NCBI GenBank assembly: GCA_964571855.1
Contig: CAZNDO010000002.1
Location: forward strand, 62,001 to 126,000
Source of the DNA: CAYYFX01 sp964571855
GTDB lineage: Bacteria; ARS69
DNA length: 64,000 bases
Direction of reading: 5' to 3'
This document shows positions 24,007 through 32,488 of the stretch, in pieces. The position numbers and the translations under genes are program-made. Under the pieces are notes generated by a model that worked only from the letters and a program-made list of their open reading frames with translations, did no database searches and was not told the origin of the DNA. How positions within the stretch are numbered: the stretch's first letter is position 1; every line of letters starts with the position of its first letter.

Positions 24007-25350
24007 ATGGTCGTGCGCAGGATCCTGCTCATCGTCGGGTTCGTCGTGGTCGTGGGCGGCCTCGTGTTCGCCAGCCTGCGCTCCGCGCGGCAGCGCGGCG
24101 TGGAGGTGGACGTGGAGAACGCCGCCCGCCGGGAGCTGGTGGCGAAGGTGTCCGGCTCCGGCCGCGTCGAGGCCAGCAAGTCCGTGGACGTCGTGGCGAA
24201 CGTGGTCGGCAAGGTGCTCGAGGTGGCCGTCCGCGAGGGCGACACCGTGGAGAAGGGCCAGCTCATCCTGCGCATCGACCCCGCGGAGGCGTCCGCGGTG
24301 CTGGAGCAGGCGGAGGCCTCGCGCGCCAGCGCGGAGGCGAACGAGCGGCTCGCGCGCGCGGAGCTGAAGCAGGCCGAGCAGGAGCTCGTGCGCATCCGGG
24401 ATCTCGTGAAGCAGGGGCTGGCGTCGCAGCGGGACCTGGAGAGCGCGGAGACCACGCGCGACGTCCAGGAGGCGCGCGTGTCGGCCGCGCGGCACAACGT
24501 GGCGGATGCCCGCGCGCGCGTGGAGCAGGCGCGCACCGCGCTGGACCGCACGGTCGTGCGCGCGGACATCGGGGGCGTCGTGGTGCGCCTGGCCGTGGAG
24601 GAGGGCGAGAACGTCCTCGCCGGGGACCTGTACAACCGCGGCTCCGCCATCGTGACCGTCGCGAACCTCGGCGCCATGGAGGCGCACGTGCTCGTGGACG
24701 AGACCGAGGTGGTGCGCACCGCCCCCGGGCAGGACGCCGAGGTGGAGGTGGACGCGTTCCCGGAGCGGAAGGTGAAGGGCACGGTGATCGAGGTGGGCAA
24801 CAGCGCGTACGACGCCGGCCCGCTCGGCTCGCAGGAGGCGAAGGACTTCCGCATCCGCATCCTGCTCGAGGACCCGCCGCCCACCCTGCGGCCCGGGCTC
24901 ACGGCGCGCGCCGAGATCGTGACCGACACGCGGGAGGACGCGCTGTCGGTGCCCATCGAGTCGCTCGTGCTGCGGGACCCGGACGATCAGGCGCGCAAGC
25001 TCTCGCGCAAGGGGGGCTCGCGCAAGGCGGCGAAGGGGAAGGGGGAGACGGCGGCGAAGGCGGGCGAGACGAAGGAGAAGGAGGGCGTGTTCGTGGCACG
25101 GGACGGCGTGGCGGCGTTCGTGCCGCTGGAGACCGGCATCGCGGGCGAGCGCCACTTCGAGGTTGTCTCCGGCCTGGAGGAGGGCGCCCCGGTGATCCGC
25201 GGCCCCTTCGACGCCCTGCGCCGCCTGGACTCCGGCGAGCGCGTGCGCGTGCGGGACGAGAAGGCCCGCGCGAAGGCCGCGAAGAAGGCGGAGGCCGAGG
25301 GCCGGGACGGGGCCGAGGCCGCGGGAGGGGACGCCGAGGACGGGTCGTGA
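24007..25350 (+). CDS. MacA/HlyD-type periplasmic adaptor subunit
   Basis: It has 447 residues. An N-terminal membrane anchor (RRILLIVGFVVVVGGLVFASL) is followed by a lipoyl half-motif, a coiled-coil hairpin of about 90 residues (AEASRASAEANERLARAELK to VEQARTALDRT), the second lipoyl half and beta-barrel domains. Inserted near 340-360 is a Lys-rich linker (KGGSRKAAKGKGETAAK), and the C-terminus is a charged tail (EKARAKAAKKAEAEG). It should bridge inner- and outer-membrane parts of an exporter. The TGA overlaps the GTG of the first permease. Confidence 0.9.
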   Translation: MVVRRILLIVGFVVVVGGLVFASLRSARQRGVEVDVENAARRELVAKVSGSGRVEASKSVDVVANVVGKVLEVAVREGDTVEKGQLILRIDPAEASAVLEQAEASRASAEANERLARAELKQAEQELVRIRDLVKQGLASQRDLESAETTRDVQEARVSAARHNVADARARVEQARTALDRTVVRADIGGVVVRLAVEEGENVLAGDLYNRGSAIVTVANLGAMEAHVLVDETEVVRTAPGQDAEVEVDAFPERKVKGTVIEVGNSAYDAGPLGSQEAKDFRIRILLEDPPPTLRPGLTARAEIVTDTREDALSVPIESLVLRDPDDQARKLSRKGGSRKAAKGKGETAAKAGETKEKEGVFVARDGVAAFVPLETGIAGERHFEVVSGLEEGAPVIRGPFDALRRLDSGERVRVRDEKARAKAAKKAEAEGRDGAEAAGGDAEDGS

Positions 25351-26600
25351 GGCTCGGCGAGGGCGTTCGCGTCGCGCTGGACTCCCTCCGCGCGTACAAG
25401 CTCCGCACGTTCCTGACCGTGCTCGGGAACATCGTGGCGGTCACGTCGGTGATCGCCGTGGTTTCGCTGATCGACGGCGCCGACGCCTTCGTGCGCCGCG
25501 AGATCGCCGACGAGGGATCGAACGTGGTCACGCTGCGCTCGGTGGACGAGCTGGCCGTGCTCACGAACCTGGACTCCTTCCTGGAGTCCCTGCACAACCC
25601 CGACATCACGCTCGCGGACTACCGCGCCCTGCGCCAGGCGGCTCTGCCCGGCGTGTTGCGCGTGGCCGCCACGAACACCGGCGCGGCGCGGGCGGAGATG
25701 AACGGGCTGTCGCTCGCGGACGTGACCGTGCAGGGCTGGACGGCGGACTACCCGTTCTTCCTGGACCGCGGGGACGACGACTCGCCGGACCGCGGCCTCG
25801 CGGCCGGACGCCACTTCAGCCTGTTCGAGGACGAGCACAGCCGGCAGGTGTGCGTGGTGGGGGCGGAGATCCCGGCGCGCCTCGGGCGCGGCGGGGACGT
25901 CCTCGGGAAGACCCTGCGCGTGGGCGGCCGGCACCTCGAGATCGTGGGCGTGCTGGCGGAGAAGCCGAAGGGCCTGGGGTCGGATCCGAACCGTGTGGTC
26001 CTCCTGCCGCTGGGGCGGCACCTGAAGATGTTCGGCGGGCAGCGCTCCCTGGACGTGCGCGTCCTGTGCGACGACGTCTCCGGCATCCGGGGCGTCCAGC
26101 AGGAGGTGGAGACCTGGATGCGAATCCGTCACCAGCTCCGCCCGGGCGAGAAGAACGACTTCGCGGTGACCTCGTCCGAGGGGATCGTGGCGCTGTGGCA
26201 GTCCATCTCGCGCGCCATCTTCTCCGCGCTCATCCTGCTCGTGGCCATCTCGCTCGTGGTGGGCGGCGTGGTGATCATGAACGTGATGCTCGTGTCCGTG
26301 GCGCAGCGCACCCGCGAGGTGGGCCTGCGCAAGGCGCTGGGCGCGCGGCGGTCGGACATCCTGGGGCAGTTCCTGGCGGAGTCCGTCGTGCTGTCGCTCA
26401 CGGGCGGCGTGCTGGGAACGCTGCTCGGCTTCGGGCTGGCCAGCCTGGTGTCCGTGCTGTCGCCGCTGCCGTACAGCGTGGAGATCTGGTCCATCGTGGC
26501 GGGGCTCACGGTCACGTTCGCCGTCGGCGTCTTCTTCGGGCTGTACCCCGCGAACCGCGCCGCGTCCCTGGATCCCGTGGAGGCGCTGCGCCGTGAGTAG
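25347..26600 (+). CDS. MacB-type ABC permease subunit 1 (FtsX-like, no ATPase domain)
   Basis: It has 417 residues. One N-terminal membrane helix (RTFLTVLGNIVAVTSVIAVV) precedes a periplasmic MacB_PCD domain of about 220 residues with a VCVVGAEIPARLG segment. Three C-terminal helices carry the FtsX pattern EVGLRKALGARRSDILGQFL and end GLYPANRAASLDPVEALRRE. Full-length MacB has an N-terminal nucleotide-binding domain that is absent here, so a separate ATPase is needed. Coupled to the adaptor (GTGA) and overlapping the second permease by 8 nt. Confidence 0.92.
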   Translation: MRLGEGVRVALDSLRAYKLRTFLTVLGNIVAVTSVIAVVSLIDGADAFVRREIADEGSNVVTLRSVDELAVLTNLDSFLESLHNPDITLADYRALRQAALPGVLRVAATNTGAARAEMNGLSLADVTVQGWTADYPFFLDRGDDDSPDRGLAAGRHFSLFEDEHSRQVCVVGAEIPARLGRGGDVLGKTLRVGGRHLEIVGVLAEKPKGLGSDPNRVVLLPLGRHLKMFGGQRSLDVRVLCDDVSGIRGVQQEVETWMRIRHQLRPGEKNDFAVTSSEGIVALWQSISRAIFSALILLVAISLVVGGVVIMNVMLVSVAQRTREVGLRKALGARRSDILGQFLAESVVLSLTGGVLGTLLGFGLASLVSVLSPLPYSVEIWSIVAGLTVTFAVGVFFGLYPANRAASLDPVEALRRE

Positions 26601-27849
26601 CCGCGACCGCTCCGGGCTGGAGACGCTGAAGGACGCGTCGAAGCTCGCCGTCGACGTGATGCGCGCCCACCGGCTGCGTTCCGGGCTGCTCGTCCTCGGC
26701 GTGGCCATCGGCGTGACGGTGCTGATGGGCATGGTGGCGATCGTGAGCGGGCTGGGCCGGCGCATCGAGGCGGAGATCCGCTCCAGCGACCAGTCCGTGG
26801 TCACGCTGGCCCGCTGGGACTTCCTCACCGAGGGCGATCCGAACAACCCGCGCGTCCTGGCGCGCCCGGAGATCGAGCCGGCGGACGCGCGCGCCCTGGA
26901 GGAGCTGTGCCCGTCGGTGGGGATGGCGGAGTACTACGCGGACTCGAACCGCCCCTTCATCATGTACCGGGGCGAGCAGCGCACGCGCCCCATCTTCGTG
27001 AACGGCGGCGGCGCGCAGGTGCTGAACGTGTACGCCATCCCCACCGCGGCCGGCCGCTTCTTCACGGAAGGGGAGATCCTCTCCCGCGCGGAGGTGGTGT
27101 ACCTGGGCGCGGGACCGGCCGCGGATCTCTTCCCCGGCGTGGATCCGCTGGGGAAGCGCGTGCGCGTCGGCGAGGCGCACTACCGGGTCATCGGCGTGGC
27201 GAAGGAACGCTCGTCCATCTTCGGCGGCGTGGCCGACAACTTCGCGTTCGTGCCCTGGACCACCTTCCGCAAGAACCTCGCGGGGGAGAGCGACCCCACG
27301 TACGTCTACATGACGGTGGGGGAGGGCTACCGCACGGAGCAGGTCGTGGAGGAGGCGCGCTCGGTGATGCGCGCGCGCCACCAGCTCCGCCCCGGCGAGA
27401 AGGACGACTTCTCCCTGATCTCCAGCGACCGGATCGACGAGTTCGTCAAGCGAATCACCGGGCCGATCGGGCTGATCCTCGTGGCGCTCTCCTCCATCGG
27501 GCTCACGGTGGGCGGCATCGGCGTGATGAACATCATGCTCGTGTCCGTGACCGAGCGGACGCAGGAGATCGGGCTGCGCAAGGCGGTGGGCGCGAAGCGG
27601 TCGGAGATCCTCACGCAGTTCCTCGTGGAGTCCGCCACGCTCACCGGGCTGGGAGGCGTGCTCGGCGTGGCGGTGGGGTTCCTGCTGGCGTTCCTCGTGT
27701 CGCGCTTCGCGGGGCTGCCGGCGCTCGTGCACCCGCTGACCGCGCTCGGCGGCGTGGCGTTCTCCGTGGGGCTTGGTTTGTTCTTCGGGCTGTACCCGGC
27801 GTCCCGCGCGGCGCGGCTGGACCCCATCGAAGCGCTGCGGCGCGAGTGA
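26593..27849 (+). CDS. MacB-type ABC permease subunit 2
   Basis: It has 418 residues with the same layout as its neighbour: helix RSGLLVLGVAIGVTVLMGMV, a periplasmic MacB_PCD domain, then FtsX-type helices with EIGLRKAVGAKRSEILTQFL and LYPASRAARLDPIEALRRE. The two permeases share both ends but differ in the periplasmic part, so they probably form a heterodimer. The start is a GTG 8 nt inside the upstream gene. The TGA overlaps the GTG of the next gene. Likely roles are export of a lipid, lipoprotein or peptide; the substrate is unknown. Confidence 0.92.
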   Translation: MSSRDRSGLETLKDASKLAVDVMRAHRLRSGLLVLGVAIGVTVLMGMVAIVSGLGRRIEAEIRSSDQSVVTLARWDFLTEGDPNNPRVLARPEIEPADARALEELCPSVGMAEYYADSNRPFIMYRGEQRTRPIFVNGGGAQVLNVYAIPTAAGRFFTEGEILSRAEVVYLGAGPAADLFPGVDPLGKRVRVGEAHYRVIGVAKERSSIFGGVADNFAFVPWTTFRKNLAGESDPTYVYMTVGEGYRTEQVVEEARSVMRARHQLRPGEKDDFSLISSDRIDEFVKRITGPIGLILVALSSIGLTVGGIGVMNIMLVSVTERTQEIGLRKAVGAKRSEILTQFLVESATLTGLGGVLGVAVGFLLAFLVSRFAGLPALVHPLTALGGVAFSVGLGLFFGLYPASRAARLDPIEALRRE

Positions 27850-29633
27850 GCCGCGTGCGCGCGCTCGCGGCGCCGCTCCTCGTCACGGCGCTCGCCGCGG
27901 CGGCGATGCGCCTCGCGTACGCCGCCGCGCTGGCGCGGCACCCGGAGCTGGCGGTGCCGGTGCTGGACGGCGCGGCGAACCTGGGGTGGGCGCGGGGGCT
28001 GCTCGCGGGGACGTGGCCCGGGGACGAGCCGTTCTTCCGGCCGCCGGGGTACCTCGTGGCGCTGGCGGGGCTGCTGCGGGTCGCGGGGGACGATCCCGCG
28101 CGCGTCCTGGCGTGGCAGCTCTCGCTCGGGACGGTCACGCCCGTGCTCGTGGCGCTGCTCGCGGCGCGGGCCGGCGGCGCGGCGGCCGCGTGGGTGGCGG
28201 GGCTCGGCGCCGCGGCGTACCCGGCGTTCCTGTTCTTCGACGCGCAACTGCTCGCGCCGTTCGTCGCGGTGCCGCTGTTCGCGGCGGGCGTGCTGTGCGG
28301 CGACCGGGCGCGGAAGCGCGGCGCCGCGGGCGTGGCGGCGGCCGCGGGGGCGCTGTGCGGCGTCGCCGGCGTGGCGTGGCCGCTCGTGCTGCCGGTTGGC
28401 GCGTGGCTCGCGGCGGACCTGGCGCGGCGCGGCCGGCGGACCGCCGCCCTCGCCGCGGGCGCGGCGTTGCTGCTCCCGCCGCTGCTCGCCACGGCGCACA
28501 ACGTCCGCGCCGGGGACCCGTCCTTCATCGCGTCCCAGGGCGGGCTGAACCTCTACCTCGGCAACGGCCCGGCCGCGGACGGCATGAGCGCCACGTTCCC
28601 GGACGCGCCCACCGCCCTCGGGTACCGGATGGTGGACGCGGCCGCGCGGATCGCCGAGGCGCGGGAGGGGCGCCCGCTCCGTCCGTCTCAGGTCTCCGCG
28701 CACTGGACGCGGCGGACCCTGGAGGCGGTGGCCGACGATCCCGGGCGATGGCTCGCGCTCCTCGGCCGGAAGGCGGTCCTGGCGTTCGGCGCGCGCGAGA
28801 TCCCGAACAACCACGACCTGGCGCTCTTCGAAGACGAGATCCCCCTGCTGCGCGGGCCGGGCTGGGGCGTGTGGCTGCCGCTCGCCGCGGCCGGCGTGTG
28901 GCTGCGCCGCCGGGACCGGAGCGTTCGGTGGCTCGCGGCGGCGGCGGGGATCACGCTGCTCGCGATGATCGCGTTCTTCGTGAACGACCGCTTCCGCGTG
29001 CCGGCGGCGCCGTTCGTGGTGGCGCTGGGCGGTGTGGGCGTGGTGGCTCTCGTGCGGGAGGTGCGCGCGCGGGCATGGCGCGCCGCGGGCGCGGCGGCGG
29101 GGATCGCGGCGGCGTTCGCCGTCCTCGCGCACGCGAACCCGTTCGGCATTCCGGCGCGACCCTGGGTGGTGTCCTACCTGCTGGTGGCGGAGGCGGAGCG
29201 CGGGCGCGGCGAGCCCGTGCGCGCGCTGCGGTGGATCGACCGCGCGCTGGAGGAGGAGCCGGCGATGTACGCGGCGCGGCTCGCGCGGATCGAGCTGCTG
29301 CGCCGCGCGGGGCGCGTGGCGGCGGCGCGCGCCGAGGCGGAGCGCGCGCTCGCGGCGATGCCGGGTGACGCGGCGCTCCGGCACGAGCACGCGATCCTTC
29401 TGGATCTCTCCGGCGATCCCGCGGCGGCGCTGGCCGAGGTGGAGCGGGCGATCGCGGCGGACCCGACGCTTGCGCCGGCGCACGTTTCGCGCGCCGTCAT
29501 CCTCCACCGGCTGGGCCGGGATGCGGAGGCGGTGGAGGCGTTGCGCGCCTTCCTCGCCGCGCGGCCGGATCCCGCGGAGGCGGCGCGGGCGCGGGAGCTG
29601 CTCGCGGAGCTGGGGGCGCGCGGCGGGGGATGA
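27846..29633 (+). CDS. Membrane glycosyltransferase (PMT/ArnT-like) with C-terminal TPR domain
   Basis: It has 595 residues. The first 420 or so hold 10 or more membrane helices with the GT39/GT83-like layout: an early acidic loop (LAVPVLDGAANLGWARGLLA), a PFFRPPGYLVALAGLL segment typical of the family, and a lumenal loop (GGLNLYLGNGPAADG). The last 150 residues are soluble and contain about three TPR-like pairs (GEPVRALRWIDRALEEEP, GDPAAALAEVERAIAADPT, GRDAEAVEALRAFLAARPD). A polyprenyl-phosphate sugar would be the donor and the acceptor is unknown. The GTG overlaps the permease stop. The export/glycosylation grouping suggests a surface product. Confidence 0.85.
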   Translation: MSRVRALAAPLLVTALAAAAMRLAYAAALARHPELAVPVLDGAANLGWARGLLAGTWPGDEPFFRPPGYLVALAGLLRVAGDDPARVLAWQLSLGTVTPVLVALLAARAGGAAAAWVAGLGAAAYPAFLFFDAQLLAPFVAVPLFAAGVLCGDRARKRGAAGVAAAAGALCGVAGVAWPLVLPVGAWLAADLARRGRRTAALAAGAALLLPPLLATAHNVRAGDPSFIASQGGLNLYLGNGPAADGMSATFPDAPTALGYRMVDAAARIAEAREGRPLRPSQVSAHWTRRTLEAVADDPGRWLALLGRKAVLAFGAREIPNNHDLALFEDEIPLLRGPGWGVWLPLAAAGVWLRRRDRSVRWLAAAAGITLLAMIAFFVNDRFRVPAAPFVVALGGVGVVALVREVRARAWRAAGAAAGIAAAFAVLAHANPFGIPARPWVVSYLLVAEAERGRGEPVRALRWIDRALEEEPAMYAARLARIELLRRAGRVAAARAEAERALAAMPGDAALRHEHAILLDLSGDPAAALAEVERAIAADPTLAPAHVSRAVILHRLGRDAEAVEALRAFLAARPDPAEAARARELLAELGARGGG

Positions 29634-29642
29634 TCCCGCGCG

Positions 29643-30698
29643 TCAGCAGAGCACGTGCACGGACGCCGTCTTGACGATGGCCGCCACCTTCGTGCCTTCG
29701 CCCAGTTGCAGCTCCCGCGCGGCGGCCGGCGTGATCCGCACGCGCAGCGCCGCGGTTCCGACGCCCACGGTCACCAGCACCTCGCGGCCCACCGTGTCGA
29801 GCGCGCGGACCTCGCCGGGCAGCGCGTTGCGCGCGGAGAGCCCGGCGGGAACGTCGCGCGCCAGGAGGATCTCGTCCGCGTAGACGCCCACGTCCACGCG
29901 CGCTCCCGCGGGCGCGTCGCACCACGGCGCGGCGAGGGCGAGGCCCGCGCCGAGGTCGAGCAGCGTCACGCCGCCGGGCTCGTCGTGGCCCAGCACGGGA
30001 AGGCGCAGCAGGTTGTCCACGCCCACGAGCGCGGCCACGCCGAGGGTTTGCGGCCGCTTCAGCACGTCCACGGGCGCGCCCTGCGCCACGACTCGCCCCG
30101 CGTCCAGCACCGCGCAGTCGTCGGCGAGGGCGAGGAGCTCGGGCGCGCGGTGCGTCACGAAGATCATGGGGACGCGCAGCTCCCGCTTCACCGAGAGGAG
30201 CAGCGCGAGGACGTCGCGCGACAGCTCGGCGTCGAGCGCGCTCGTGGGCTCGTCCAGGAGGAGGAGCCGCGGCGCGGCGAGCAGCGCGCGTCCGAGCGCC
30301 ACGCGCGCCCGTTCGCCGCCGGAGAGCGCCGCGGCGCCGCGGTCCAGGAGCGGTGCGAGCCGCAGCACGTCGAGGATGCGCCGCCCCGGCTCGCCGGCGA
30401 GCCGCTCCGCGGCGCCGGGCGCGTAGACCAGGTTTCCCCGCACGGTGCGGTTCGGGAAGAGCAGCGCGTCCTGCGTGACGAGGGCGGCGCCGCGGCGTTC
30501 CGGCGGGAGGGGCGCGAGATCGGCGCCGCCGGCGACCACGCGCGCGCCGGCCGGCCGCGTCAGCCCGGCCACCGCGTGCAGCAGCGTGGTCTTGCCGCTG
30601 CCCGACGGGCCGAAGACGCCGAGCACCGGCCCGTCGGACGCGAGCGTGACGTCCAGGGCGAACGCGCGGAAGCGCTGCGCGACGCGCAGTTCCAGCAT
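29643..30698 (-). CDS. modC: Molybdate ABC transporter ATP-binding protein
   Basis: It has 351 residues. Walker A GPSGSGKTT, Q-loop VTQDALLFPN, signature LSGGERARVALGRALL, Walker B LLLLDEPTSALD and the switch His in FVTHRAPE are all present in the first 215 residues. The C-terminal part (ALRVRITPAAARELQLGEGT to VKTASVHVL) is a TOBE-like regulatory domain that senses molybdate in ModC. The ATG shares one base with the modB TGA, so the two are coupled. A GTG one codon earlier is also possible. Confidence 0.93.
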   Translation of the reverse strand: MLELRVAQRFRAFALDVTLASDGPVLGVFGPSGSGKTTLLHAVAGLTRPAGARVVAGGADLAPLPPERRGAALVTQDALLFPNRTVRGNLVYAPGAAERLAGEPGRRILDVLRLAPLLDRGAAALSGGERARVALGRALLAAPRLLLLDEPTSALDAELSRDVLALLLSVKRELRVPMIFVTHRAPELLALADDCAVLDAGRVVAQGAPVDVLKRPQTLGVAALVGVDNLLRLPVLGHDEPGGVTLLDLGAGLALAAPWCDAPAGARVDVGVYADEILLARDVPAGLSARNALPGEVRALDTVGREVLVTVGVGTAALRVRITPAAARELQLGEGTKVAAIVKTASVHVLC

Positions 30699-31372
30699 CA
30701 CGGGCGCGGCCGCCGGGATGCGAGGTGGAACGAGCCGAGCAGCGCGGCGAAGGCCAGCGCCACGCTCACCGCGACCAGCCGGAGCGCGGCGGCCTCGCCG
30801 TCCCGCACGTTGAGCAGCGTGTAGACGGCGACCGGGATGGTGCGGGTCTCCCCGAGCACGTTGCCGGCGAGGACGATGGTGGCGCCGAACTCGCCCAGCG
30901 CGCGCGCGAAGGAGAGCACCGCCCCCGCGAGCACCCCGGGCAGCGACAGCGGGAGGGTGACGCGCAGGAACGTGTCCAGCCGGCCGCGGCCGAGGCTCCG
31001 GGACACCTGCTCCAGGCGCGGGTCGACCGCCTGCATGGAGAGGCGGATCGCCTCCACCAGGAGCGGGAAGCCCACGACCGCGGCGGCGATCACGCACGCG
31101 CCGGTCGTGTACGCGAGGTGCCCTCCGGTGAGCGCATGCCAGGCCTGACCGAGCGGCCGGCTGCGCCCGAGGAGGAGCAGCAGCAGGTACCCCGTGACCA
31201 CCGGCGGCAGGACGAGCGGGAGCATCACGAACCCCTGCGCGGCGGCGCGCAGCGGATGCCGCCATCGCGCGAGGAGCCACCCGGCAAGGATGCCCGGCAC
31301 GAGGCTGACGGCGACCGCGAGCGCGGCCACGCGCACGGAGAGGAGGACGATCTCGCGCTCGGCCTCGCTCAC
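30698..31372 (-). CDS. modB: Molybdate ABC transporter permease
   Basis: It has 224 residues, the usual ModB size, with five to six membrane helices. The EAA-type loop that docks onto ModC is seen as EQVSRSLGRGRLDTFLRVTLPLS (two pieces), preceded by AVVGFPLLVEAIRLSM and followed by ARALGEFGATIVLAGN, a ModB signature. The GTG overlaps the TGA of modA. It forms the membrane channel for molybdate import. Confidence 0.95.
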   Translation of the reverse strand: MSEAEREIVLLSVRVAALAVAVSLVPGILAGWLLARWRHPLRAAAQGFVMLPLVLPPVVTGYLLLLLLGRSRPLGQAWHALTGGHLAYTTGACVIAAAVVGFPLLVEAIRLSMQAVDPRLEQVSRSLGRGRLDTFLRVTLPLSLPGVLAGAVLSFARALGEFGATIVLAGNVLGETRTIPVAVYTLLNVRDGEAAALRLVAVSVALAFAALLGSFHLASRRPRP

Positions 31373-32157
31373 TCGGCCTTCCCGGGAACGGCGAAGCCCG
31401 CGGCGGCGAGGACATCCCTCGCCGCGTCCCCGCGGAGGAACGCCAGGAAGCGGCGGGCCGCGTCCCGGTGCGCCGCGCCGCGGACCACGGCGGCGCGGTA
31501 CTCGATCGGCGGATGGGATGCGGGGTCGAACGCGAACAGGACGTCCACGTCGGCGACCCGCGCGTCCGTGGAGTACACGACGCCCGCGTCGAGCTCGCCG
31601 CGCTCGACCGCGGTCAGCACGGCGCGGACGTCCGCCTGGCCCACCAGGCGCGGGGCCACGTCGTCCAGGAGGTCGAAGTGGGCGAGCGCGCGGCGCGCGT
31701 ACTCGCCGGCGGGGACGCCCTCGTCCGCCACGGCGATCCGCGCGTCCTCGTCGAGCGCCGCGGCCAGCGCGGCGGCGTCCGCGATGTCGAGACCGGCGAG
31801 GGCGGATCCCCGCGGGACGATGCACACGAGGCGGTTGCGGGCCAGGACGATGGACCCGCCGTCGAGCGCGTCCGCCTCCTCGAGATACTCGATCCACTCC
31901 GGGCTCGCGGAGAGGAACAGGTCGGCCGGGGCGCCGTCGCGGATCTGCCGGGCGAGGGCGCCGGAACTGCCGAAGGCCGTGGCGACGGGTCCGCCCTCGA
32001 ACGCGGCGGCGAGCTGCTCCACCACGTCCGTGAGGCTGGCCGCGGCGAGCACGCGGAGGGAGTCGCGCGGCGGCGCCGCGAGCGACGGGGCGCAGAGCCC
32101 CGCCGGCAGCATGACGGCGAGGGCCGGAACGAGGACGGAACGGAGCGCGGATCGCAT
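31369..32157 (-). CDS. modA: Molybdate-binding periplasmic protein
   Basis: It has 262 residues with an N-terminal signal (RSVLVPALAVMLPAGLCAPS). The ModA pattern is clear: LRVLAAASLTDVVEQLAAAF (first oxyanion-binding Ser), AFGSSGALARQI (second Ser loop), ADLFLSAS and AGVVYSTDAR. It captures molybdate or tungstate and hands it to ModB. I chose the ATG at 32157 because it opens the signal peptide; the longer frame has none. It begins the modABC operon and is divergent from the 32.2-kb promoter. Confidence 0.95.
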   Translation of the reverse strand: MRSALRSVLVPALAVMLPAGLCAPSLAAPPRDSLRVLAAASLTDVVEQLAAAFEGGPVATAFGSSGALARQIRDGAPADLFLSASPEWIEYLEEADALDGGSIVLARNRLVCIVPRGSALAGLDIADAAALAAALDEDARIAVADEGVPAGEYARRALAHFDLLDDVAPRLVGQADVRAVLTAVERGELDAGVVYSTDARVADVDVLFAFDPASHPPIEYRAAVVRGAAHRDAARRFLAFLRGDAARDVLAAAGFAVPGKAE

Positions 32158-32186
32158 CGGCCGGGAACGTACCACGGCCGGCAGGG

Positions 32187-32216
32187 TTGCACCGGTCCGG
32201 AGTGGGGGGCTACACT
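32187..32216 (+). promoter_or_regulatory. Sigma70-type promoter of the OMP-tusA-dsrE-osmC-metE operon
   Basis: TTGCAC (32187-32192), an 18-bp spacer and TACACT (32211-32216) lie between modA and the outer-membrane gene, pointing right. The implied transcript start near 32223 leaves a leader of about 265 nt. Confidence 0.6.
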
Positions 32217-32488
32217 CCGCGTCCTGTCCCCGGCAGCTCCCGGGCGCGCCGCGGCGCGCCGGCCGGGGAATCCCCTCGAGGTGCATGCGTTGAAGCGTCT
32301 GCTGCGCGGCCCCGTGCGCGTCCGCCTGCCCTTCACCTGAGGCCTGTCGCATCCTGCGGCAGGTTGCCTGCGACGATTCCGCGTGAACCTGGGCTGATCC
32401 GCCCGCCGGTTCCGCCCCGTGGTCCCTGCCGCTTGTGATCGATCGGTCGATTGATCGTCATTCACGAGTCCAACGAAAGGGACCTGCC
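32217..32488 (+). promoter_or_regulatory. Long 5' leader with hairpin and imperfect palindrome
   Basis: No gene is seen here. A stem GTCGCA (32346-32351)/TGCGAC (32369-32374) encloses a smaller CCTG/CAGG hairpin. An imperfect 20-bp palindrome made of GATC units (32437-32456, 16 of 20 symmetric) lies 33 nt before the ATG. The second looks like a repressor operator, the first like a leader-RNA structure. I cannot assign either to a known riboswitch. Confidence 0.35.

Noticed and set aside
32281..32340. GTG-started 19-codon frame in the leader before the sulfur/selenium cluster
   Set aside because: No Shine-Dalgarno and no attenuator-type residues; composition matches random GC-rich sequence.
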